From: Pseudaestuariivita sp.
GTDB taxonomy: Bacteria; Pseudomonadota; Alphaproteobacteria; Rhodobacterales; Rhodobacteraceae
NCBI GenBank assembly: GCA_020629995.1
Contig: JAHDCH010000172.1
Location: forward strand, 1 to 6,080
DNA: 6,080 nucleotides
Direction of reading: 5' to 3'
In this document: positions 1-4,580 of the stretch, in pieces
Layout of the letters: each line of letters opens with the position of its first letter
Position numbering within the stretch: the first letter of the stretch is position 1
Notes under the pieces: generated by a model
Told to the model about the DNA's origin: nothing
Seen by the model: only the letters and a program-made list of their open reading frames with translations
Databases searched by the model: none
Made by a program: the position numbers and the translations under genes

Positions 1-629
1 TTCAGGAAGGCAACATCGGCCTGATGAAGGCGGTGGACAAATTCGAATACCGCCGCGGCTACAAGTTCAGCACCTATGCGACGTGGTGGATCCGTCAGGC
101 GATCACCCGGTCGATTGCCGACCAGGCGCGCACGATCCGGATCCCGGTCCACATGATCGAAACGATCAACAAGCTGGTCCGCACCGGTCGCCAGATGCTG
201 CACGAGATTGGCCGCGAGCCGACACCCGAAGAGCTGGCGGACAAGCTGCAGATGCCGCTGGAAAAGGTCCGCAAGGTGATGAAGATCGCCAAGGAGCCGA
301 TCAGCCTCGAGACGCCGATTGGCGACGAGGAAGACAGCCAGCTGGGCGATTTCATCGAGGACAAGAACGCGGTTCTGCCCCTCGACAGCGCCATTCAGGA
401 GAACCTCAAGGAAACGACAACGCGCGTTCTGTCGTCGCTGACCCCGCGCGAAGAGAGGGTTCTGCGGATGCGTTTTGGCATCGGGATGAACACGGACCAC
501 ACGCTCGAAGAGGTGGGTCAGCAGTTCAGCGTGACCCGCGAACGGATCCGGCAGATCGAAGCGAAAGCGCTGCGCAAGCTCAAGCACCCGTCACGGTCGC
601 GCAAGCTGCGGTCGTTCCTCGACCAGTAA
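1..629 (+). CDS. rpoD: RNA polymerase primary sigma factor RpoD, C-terminal part (5' end cut by the window)
   Basis: This is the housekeeping sigma-70 factor, which directs RNA polymerase core to -10/-35 promoters. The reading frame is open from base 3, so the gene begins outside the window and the ATG at 24 is internal. 208 residues are visible. They begin within region 2 ([20 protein letters not shown]) and continue with the -10-recognition segment around visible residues 25-50 ([17 protein letters not shown], then RTIRIPVHM). The region 3 helices follow, then the acidic region 3.2 finger near 108-120 ([13 protein letters not shown]). Last comes region 4.2 with the -35-binding helix-turn-helix near 167-196 ([20 protein letters not shown]). 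The ending LRSFLDQ is typical of group 1 sigma factors. The long conserved region 3 and the region 4 sequence ([14 protein letters not shown]) separate it from RpoH and ECF factors. No defects are seen. An intrinsic terminator follows 25 bp downstream. Confidence 0.97.
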   Translation, partial: QEGNIGLMKAVDKFEYRRGYKFSTYATWWIRQAITRSIADQARTIRIPVHMIETINKLVRTGRQMLHEIGREPTPEELADKLQMPLEKVRKVMKIAKEPISLETPIGDEEDSQLGDFIEDKNAVLPLDSAIQENLKETTTRVLSSLTPREERVLRMRFGIGMNTDHTLEEVGQQFSVTRERIRQIEAKALRKLKHPSRSRKLRSFLDQ

Positions 630-654
630 GGGCAACGCCCTGCAAGACATCCGG

Positions 655-683
655 GCGCCGCATCGAAGGATGCGGCGCTTTTT
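655..683 (+). terminator. Intrinsic terminator of rpoD
   Basis: A perfect 10-bp stem (arm 655-664, GCGCCGCATC; arm 669-678, GATGCGGCGC) closes a GAAG tetraloop and is followed directly by five T residues (679-683). It lies 25 bp after the rpoD stop and 3 bp beyond the stop of the convergent gene at 687. On the minus strand the hairpin is preceded by A residues but is not followed by a T run, so it should act mainly on rpoD transcripts. Confidence 0.93.
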
Positions 684-686
684 CGT

Positions 687-1496
687 TTATCCGCCTTCGC
701 TTGCCGGCTTCTGTTCGGTCTCGGCCACCTCGGGTTCTGGCGGCTTGTGCGCCAGTTGCCATGCCTCGACAAAGGACAGAATGGCGTTCTTCATCGCGTC
801 GCGGGGCGAGAAATCGGCGTCGGCCTCGGACTGAGACTGTGACGCTGACCAGGTCGTGCCGCTGAGCATCAAGGTCAGGTCGCGCGACAAAAGCATGTCC
901 TGCTTGAGACTGAGTGACACCGACCACGGGCGGCAGCCGTGCACTTCTGGCGAAAAGCGCAGGCCCAGCACCGGGCGCCCCGGCGTGGTCTCGACCTGTT
1001 CCTTGGTCAGCAGCGGGATCCCGGCTTCGGCAAGCACTTCGACCAGAAAATTATGCGCTTCCACGCCGAACTGGCCCTTGAACGTGGCCGGGCCGCGCAC
1101 CCCGCGCAGGTCGGCATGTACCCCGGCCAAACCGCGCAAAGTGTCGATCTTTTCGGCATATTCAAGGGCCGCGATGTCGGGCGGAATCAGCCCGTTCTCG
1201 GGCCCGTCAAGGCAGATCGGCAGCTGGTCGTGGGTGAGGTTGGCGTTGCCGTAATACTGCGCGCTGGGTTCCAGCCGCTGGAACAGCGATGCAGCATCCT
1301 GGGTGGGGACGTTCATCATGAAATGGCTGCGCAGCTGGCTTTCGGGCGCGCATTCTTCGGCGCCAACGCACAGAGGATCGCTTTGCGGTATATGTTCCCA
1401 CATGAACCAAAGGTTGTTCTGTTCGGCGCCGTCCTGGGCCACAGCAGGGAACGCGGCCAAAAGGCCAGCGAGCGTCCAGTGCTTCAGCTTGCTCAT
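687..1496 (-). CDS. Unassigned exported (periplasmic) protein with four cysteines
   Basis: The function is unknown and I do not recognise a named family. The 269-residue protein starts with a Sec-type signal peptide: a short basic start (MSKLK), a hydrophobic core near residues 8-19, and a likely cut after AVA at residue 20. The mature part has four cysteines (C43, C49, C95, C188), which could form two disulfides. No transmembrane helix or lipobox is visible. Residues about 145-250 carry a pattern I associate, from memory only, with uncharacterised secreted bacterial proteins: an amphipathic stretch ending in AGIPLLTKE, then TPGRPVLGLRF, a strand-like SVSLSLKQDMLLSRD, a TTW motif and a final helix (FVEAWQLAH). 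The last 18 residues are a Pro/Glu-rich tail. The start is supported by GAGGAA at 1502-1507, seven bases upstream of the ATG when spacing is counted from its GAGG. It lies 69 bp downstream of the GH16 gene on the same strand and may be co-transcribed with it. Confidence 0.85.
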   Translation of the reverse strand: MSKLKHWTLAGLLAAFPAVAQDGAEQNNLWFMWEHIPQSDPLCVGAEECAPESQLRSHFMMNVPTQDAASLFQRLEPSAQYYGNANLTHDQLPICLDGPENGLIPPDIAALEYAEKIDTLRGLAGVHADLRGVRGPATFKGQFGVEAHNFLVEVLAEAGIPLLTKEQVETTPGRPVLGLRFSPEVHGCRPWSVSLSLKQDMLLSRDLTLMLSGTTWSASQSQSEADADFSPRDAMKNAILSFVEAWQLAHKPPEPEVAETEQKPASEGG

Positions 1497-1565
1497 GGTG
1501 CTTCCTCACGCGGTAACTTGATGCGCCGAACATGGCGCCGCAGGCGTTAAACGCGGGTTATGCAA

Positions 1566-2312
1566 TCAGGGCCGTTTCTGGGCGATTTCTTGGGGGGCAA
1601 GCGGCTGCAAGGGTACAAAACGCACATCGTCAAACCAGGCCTGGCCTGTCGTGCCCGGCTGCGGCACGCCGGACCAGGCAGCAAGCATTGGATCGGCGGC
1701 CCAGAGGTTGGCAAACAGCCGTCCGGGCACAGTAGGGATCGCGCCATCACGGATGTGATGCTCAAAAATCAGCGAGTCCTCGGCATACCAGCGCAGCCGA
1801 TCGGGCAGCCATTCAAAGGCATAGAGCCGGGGGCGGTCGGCCGCATCAAAGCCCAGGGGCACGCGGTGGTCGGTCATCGCGCCGTTCACGAACCAGGCGA
1901 TGTTCATCACTGTGGTGTCGCGCCCCAGGAACTCGATATCGATCTCGTCATGCCGGGTGCCGTAATGTGGCCCGGTATAGGTAAAGAACCCGGTGATCAG
2001 GCCATCGCCGCGGGCAGGCTGGATCACGGCTTCGTAGCGGCCGTAATGCGTGGACACCTCGCGCCGAACGGACCCGCCGACAAACCGGTTCAGCCCTGCG
2101 TCATGCGGCCCAAGCGTCAGCGTCAGGCCATCGCCGAACACAGCGCGGGCCTTGCGCCAGTCAGTATCGAAATGCGGATGCGAAAAGTCGTATTCGGCGA
2201 CATGCCAGCTGCCGGCAGATTTGAACCGGTCGACAAAGCCCGCGTCGTCCGCCGCCGCAGGCGCGGTCACGCCAAGCGTCAGCAAGAGGCCCGCGCCACA
2301 TATCCTTTGCAT
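1566..2312 (-). CDS. Secreted glycoside hydrolase family 16 endo-beta-glucanase (ExoK/lichenase type)
   Basis: This is a predicted 248-residue exported enzyme that cuts internal beta-1,3/1,4 linkages in a glucan or exopolysaccharide, with retention of configuration. A signal peptide is visible (hydrophobic residues 7-20, likely cut near APAAA, residue 21). The GH16 active-site motif is HDEIDIEFLG at 121-130: E123 is the expected nucleophile, D125 the assisting acid and E127 the general acid/base. The spacing EIDIE, without an extra residue, is that of the lichenase/ExoK side of the family rather than of laminarinases. Flanking family blocks are GRYEAVIQPARGDGLITGFFTYTG (92-114) and LYAFEWLPDRLRWY (163-176). 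The frame is open far upstream to 2669, but the ATG at 2312 directly precedes the signal peptide, and the upstream extension overlaps the divergent yjbQ gene. Known relatives such as ExoK trim succinoglycan. The substrate here cannot be read from the sequence. Confidence 0.92.
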   Translation of the reverse strand: MQRICGAGLLLTLGVTAPAAADDAGFVDRFKSAGSWHVAEYDFSHPHFDTDWRKARAVFGDGLTLTLGPHDAGLNRFVGGSVRREVSTHYGRYEAVIQPARGDGLITGFFTYTGPHYGTRHDEIDIEFLGRDTTVMNIAWFVNGAMTDHRVPLGFDAADRPRLYAFEWLPDRLRWYAEDSLIFEHHIRDGAIPTVPGRLFANLWAADPMLAAWSGVPQPGTTGQAWFDDVRFVPLQPLAPQEIAQKRP

Positions 2313-2389
2313 TCCAGGCCCCCAGGCATTTGAGTCAAGTTTGATGCAAATCGAGGCTAAAGCCGTGGCGGCAGAGAGGCGAGGCAAGG
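2313..2389. promoter_or_regulatory. Divergent intergenic region between the GH16 gene and yjbQ
   Basis: These 77 bp must hold the start signals of both flanking genes. The ribosome-binding site for yjbQ is visible (GAGG at 2381-2384, five bases before the ATG). For the GH16 gene there is a G-rich stretch (minus strand, complement of about 2319-2323) before the ATG at 2312. TTGAGT at 2330-2335 resembles a -35 box on the plus strand, but no -10 hexamer stands at a proper distance. I could not define either promoter with confidence. Confidence 0.35.
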
Positions 2390-2815
2390 ATGACCAAAGG
2401 GTTAACGGGGCAAGAGATCGAGGTGCGCACCCGAGGCCAGGGCCTGTACGAAGTGACGCGCGATGTCGCGGCGTTGCTGCCGGGTACGTCCGGGTTGCTG
2501 ACGCTGTTTGTGCGGCACACCTCCTGTTCGCTGCTTGTGCAGGAAAATGCCGATCCGGAGGTGCAGACCGATCTGCTGGCGTGGCTGGGGCGGCTGGTGC
2601 CCCCGTCGACCGATCCGTCGCTGTCCTATCTGCGCCACACCTACGAAGGCCCCGACGATATGCCGGCACATATCAAGGCAGCAGTGCTGCCAGTGTCGCT
2701 GTCGATCCCTGTTGTGGACGGGCGGATGGTGTTGGGCACATGGCAGGGGATCTATGTTTTCGAGCATCGCGACGCGCCGATGACGCGGCGCGTTGCCTTG
2801 CACTTTGGCCCGTGA
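2390..2815 (+). CDS. yjbQ: YjbQ/UPF0047 family protein (secondary thiamine-phosphate synthase family)
   Basis: This is a complete 141-residue member of the widespread YjbQ/UPF0047 family, at the family's usual length. The conserved blocks appear in order: HTSCSLLVQENADPEVQTDL (43-62), a spacer with HTYEGPDDMPAHIKAAVLP (83-101), and GTWQGIYVFEHR (116-127). The conserved histidines and acidic residues in these blocks are thought to form the active site. Family members are annotated as secondary thiamine-phosphate synthases because overproduced homologues can replace ThiE weakly. The true physiological role remains unclear, so the thiamine link should be read as provisional. The protein is cytosolic, with no signal peptide or membrane segment. 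The ATG at 2390 is supported by GAGG five bases upstream. The gene is divergent from the GH16 gene and lies 112 bp upstream of nrdR, separated from it by a strong inverted repeat, so it is probably its own unit. Confidence 0.92.
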   Translation: MTKGLTGQEIEVRTRGQGLYEVTRDVAALLPGTSGLLTLFVRHTSCSLLVQENADPEVQTDLLAWLGRLVPPSTDPSLSYLRHTYEGPDDMPAHIKAAVLPVSLSIPVVDGRMVLGTWQGIYVFEHRDAPMTRRVALHFGP

Positions 2816-2821
2816 TGGCGC

Positions 2822-2850
2822 CAACATTTTGGGGGCTACCCAAAGTGTTG
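2822..2850. repeat. 29-bp inverted repeat after yjbQ (terminator stem or operator)
   Basis: Two 12-base arms (2822-2833, CAACATTTTGGG; 2839-2850, CCCAAAGTGTTG) are complementary apart from one T-G wobble (2827/2845) and enclose the 5-base loop GGCTA. The repeat starts 7 bp after the yjbQ stop, which fits a transcription terminator, but no T-run follows on the plus strand. Its right arm ends 9 bp before a TATAAA box, so it would overlap the -35 region of a nrdR promoter and could instead be an operator. Confidence 0.75.
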
Positions 2851-2859
2851 CGGCTTGCC

Positions 2860-2865
2860 TATAAA
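2860..2865 (+). promoter_or_regulatory. Possible -10 box (TATAAA) of the nrdR-ribD operon
   Basis: TATAAA at 2860-2865 matches the sigma-70 -10 consensus at five of six positions and lies 62 bp upstream of the nrdR start. The hexamer 17 bp upstream (TACCCA, 2837-2842) is a poor -35, and it falls in the loop and right arm of the inverted repeat. A promoter needing an activator, or a different start point, is possible. Confidence 0.35.
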
Positions 2866-2868
2866 GGT

Positions 2869-2877
2869 TGTGGATAA
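2869..2877 (-). promoter_or_regulatory. Perfect DnaA-box sequence in the nrdR leader
   Basis: The plus strand reads TGTGGATAA, the exact complement of the strong DnaA box TTATCCACA. It lies 3 bp after the TATAAA box, near where transcription would begin. One 9-mer can occur by chance, but its place in the leader of the deoxynucleotide-synthesis regulator makes binding by DnaA plausible. No cluster of further boxes is seen, so this is not an origin. Confidence 0.45.
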
Positions 2878-2893
2878 GTGGGGCAAACCCCAC
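2878..2893 (+). repeat. Small GC-rich hairpin in the nrdR leader
   Basis: A perfect 6-bp stem (GTGGGG, 2878-2883; CCCCAC, 2888-2893) encloses the loop CAAA and begins directly after the DnaA-box sequence. If transcribed, it would fold in the 5' untranslated region about 22 bases upstream of the ribosome-binding site. No T-run follows, so it is not a terminator by itself. Confidence 0.5.
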
Positions 2894-2915
2894 CCGAGGC
2901 AGACACTTACAAACA

Positions 2916-2921
2916 GGGGGA
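2916..2921 (+). promoter_or_regulatory. Ribosome-binding site of nrdR
   Basis: GGGGGA lies six bases before the ATG at 2928. It favours this start over the in-frame upstream TTG/GTG codons, which would translate the DnaA-box and hairpin region. The NrdR family also begins with MRCPFC at this very point. Confidence 0.7.
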
Positions 2922-2927
2922 CAGGCC

Positions 2928-3398
2928 ATGCGCTGCCCTTTTTGCGGAAACGTTGACACCCAGGTGAAAGATTCCCGGCCGGCCGAAGACCATGTCTCGA
3001 TCCGGCGCAGACGCTTTTGCCCCGCCTGTGGCGGGCGGTTCACGACCTACGAGCGCGTGCAGCTGCGCGATCTGGTGGTCATCAAATCGAACGGCCGCCG
3101 CGAGGATTTTGACCGCGACAAACTGGAACGTTCGATCCGTATCGCGCTGCAGAAACGCCCGATCGAACCGGACCGGATCGATCAGATGATCTCGGGCATT
3201 GTGCGGCGGCTGGAATCGATGGGCGAGACGGACATCAACTCCAAACAGATCGGTGAGATCGTGATGGAGGCGTTGGCTAGGATCGACACAGTGGCTTATG
3301 TGCGGTTCGCCAGCGTGTACAAGAACTTCCAGGCGGCGGATGACTTTGACAAGTTCGTCAGCGAGCTGCGCCCCGACACCCCTTCGTCCGAGACGTGA
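2928..3398 (+). CDS. nrdR: Transcriptional repressor NrdR of ribonucleotide reductase genes
   Basis: NrdR is a nucleotide-sensing repressor that binds paired NrdR boxes upstream of ribonucleotide reductase operons when dATP is high. The 156-residue protein has the expected two parts. The first is an N-terminal zinc ribbon with CPFC (C3, C6) and CPAC (C31, C34), with the basic stretch SIRRRRF between them. The second is an ATP-cone domain from about 47 to 137, starting [17 protein letters not shown] and ending near [12 protein letters not shown]. All four zinc ligands are present, and the length is normal (about 150-160). The start is fixed by the family N-terminus MRCPFC and the upstream GGGGGA. 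The stop overlaps the ribD start, so the two genes form an operon. The nrdR-ribD pairing is common in alphaproteobacteria and is not known to reflect a shared pathway. The leader holds several possible control elements, described separately. Confidence 0.97.
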   Translation: MRCPFCGNVDTQVKDSRPAEDHVSIRRRRFCPACGGRFTTYERVQLRDLVVIKSNGRREDFDRDKLERSIRIALQKRPIEPDRIDQMISGIVRRLESMGETDINSKQIGEIVMEALARIDTVAYVRFASVYKNFQAADDFDKFVSELRPDTPSSET

Positions 3399-4480
3399 GC
3401 CTGAGCGACGCAGCCGCGATGGCCCATGCGCTGGCGCTGGGCCGGCGCGGGCTGGGCCAGACCTGGCCGAACCCCTCGGTGGGCTGCGTGATCGTCAAGG
3501 ATGGCCGCGTGGTGGGCCGGGGGCGCACCGCGGCCGGAGGGCGGCCCCATGCCGAACCACAGGCGTTGGTGCAGGCCGGGTCGCAGGCGCGCGGCGCAAC
3601 CGCCTATGTCACGCTGGAACCCTGTGCCCATCATGGCCAGACCGGGCCTTGCGTCGATGCGCTGATTGCGGCCGGAATCGCGCGGGTTGTCGCGCCGGTG
3701 GCGGACAGCGATCCTCGTGTGGATGGCGAGGGCTTTGCCCGGTTGCGAGCGGCCGGGATTGAGGTTTCGACGGGTCTCATGGCCGAGGATGCGTTGCGCG
3801 ATCACGCCGGCTTTTTCCTGCGCGTGACCGAAGGCCGGCCCTTTGTCACGCTCAAGCTGGCGCAAACCCTGGATGGCCGCATCGCGACCGCGACAGGCGA
3901 AAGCCAGTGGATCACCGGACCCGAAGCCCGCGCGCAGGTGCACCTGATGCGCAGCCGCCATGATCTGGTGATGGTCGGCGCTGGCACGGCGCGCGCCGAC
4001 GATCCGACCCTGACGGTGCGCGGGCTGGGTGCGGTGGCACAGCCGGTGCGCGCCGTGGTGTCACGCAAGCTGGATGTTGACCCGGGCGGCGCGCTGACCC
4101 GGGCGAACGGGCCGGTGTGGATGATCCACGGCCCCGACGCGCCAAATGACCGGTGCGCGGCTTGGACAGCCGCGGGCGCGCGTCTTGTTCCCGCCGATCT
4201 GTCCGGGCGGCAGGTCGACATGGGCAGCGCTTTGCGCAGCCTGGGCGACGCGGGCATCACCCGGGTCTTTTGCGAAGGCGGGGGCGAGCTTGCCGGCTCG
4301 CTGCTGGGGGGCGGTCTGGTTGATGAACTGGTCGTTTTTACCGCCGGGCTGGCGATCGGGGCAGAAGGGCGCCCGGGCCTTGGCGCGATGGGCGTCGCTG
4401 CCCTGAGTGACGCACCCCGCCTGCGGCTGGCTGAGCAACGGCAAATCGGGGCGGACGTGATGCAGATCTGGCGGCCCTGA
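3395..4480 (+). CDS. ribD: Bifunctional riboflavin biosynthesis deaminase/reductase RibD
   Basis: RibD carries out two successive riboflavin steps in the cytosol: deamination of the pyrimidine product of GTP cyclohydrolase II, then NADPH-dependent reduction of the ribose. The 361-residue protein has an N-terminal cytidine-deaminase-like domain (about 1-145). Its zinc site is HAE (H52, catalytic E54) and [11 protein letters not shown] (C77, C86), and [15 protein letters not shown] (23-37) is a further family block. The C-terminal reductase domain (about 148-361) opens with [17 protein letters not shown] and contains [18 protein letters not shown] and the late [12 protein letters not shown] block. 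Both activities look intact. The start is GTG at 3395, overlapping the nrdR stop as GTGA. There is no good ribosome-binding site before it, so translation probably depends on reinitiation after nrdR. The ATG at 3419 is a less likely alternative, since N-terminal length compared with E. coli RibD favours the GTG. No ribE follows. Confidence 0.96.
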   Translation: MSLSDAAAMAHALALGRRGLGQTWPNPSVGCVIVKDGRVVGRGRTAAGGRPHAEPQALVQAGSQARGATAYVTLEPCAHHGQTGPCVDALIAAGIARVVAPVADSDPRVDGEGFARLRAAGIEVSTGLMAEDALRDHAGFFLRVTEGRPFVTLKLAQTLDGRIATATGESQWITGPEARAQVHLMRSRHDLVMVGAGTARADDPTLTVRGLGAVAQPVRAVVSRKLDVDPGGALTRANGPVWMIHGPDAPNDRCAAWTAAGARLVPADLSGRQVDMGSALRSLGDAGITRVFCEGGGELAGSLLGGGLVDELVVFTAGLAIGAEGRPGLGAMGVAALSDAPRLRLAEQRQIGADVMQIWRP

Positions 4481-4580
4481 ACCGTTCGGCCGGACATCGC
4501 ACCAAAGCTTCTGACGTGATGCGGCGCAAGCCCTCGACATCACGCAAGACCCTCAAAACAAGACAAGAAATGGAAACTTG
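4481..4580. other. Convergent gap between ribD and kpsC
   Basis: These 100 bp separate the 3' ends of ribD and kpsC. The only clear structure is a 7-bp inverted repeat (CGTGATG, 4515-4521; CATCACG, 4538-4544) around a 16-base loop, inside which GGC-GCAA-GCC (4523-4532) can form a mini-hairpin. No T-run follows in either direction. The A-rich stretch 4554-4577 is pyrimidine-rich on the minus strand just after the kpsC stop. I could not identify a convincing intrinsic terminator, so Rho-dependent ending is possible. Confidence 0.5.

Noticed and set aside
83..865. Long plus-strand open frame of 260 codons overlapping the end of rpoD and beyond
   Set aside because: It is a shadow frame of rpoD and of the convergent secreted-protein gene. 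It runs straight through the rpoD terminator and its protein is Arg/Pro/Ala-rich low-complexity sequence.
1560..2333. Plus-strand open frame opposite the GH16 gene
   Set aside because: High-GC shadow of the GH16 gene, whose frame carries a signal peptide and the complete catalytic motif. The shadow has no recognisable domain.
2313..2669. N-terminal extension of the GH16 frame by 119 codons
   Set aside because: It would bury the signal peptide inside the protein and overlap most of yjbQ in antisense. The extension is Arg/Ala/Pro-rich with no family similarity.
2854..2869. Possible NrdR box around CTATAAAGGTTGT
   Set aside because: Only about nine of sixteen positions fit an ACAC-TATATATA-GTGT type palindrome, and no second box is found at the usual spacing.
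2868..2927. Upstream extension of NrdR by 20 codons from a TTG
   Set aside because: The family begins at MRCPFC, the ATG at 2928 has a good ribosome-binding site, and the extension covers the DnaA-box and hairpin region.
4554..4580. Possible kpsC terminator (CAAG/CTTG with T-rich tail on the minus strand)
   Set aside because: The stem is only four base pairs with a nine-base loop and the T-tract is interrupted, too weak to call.
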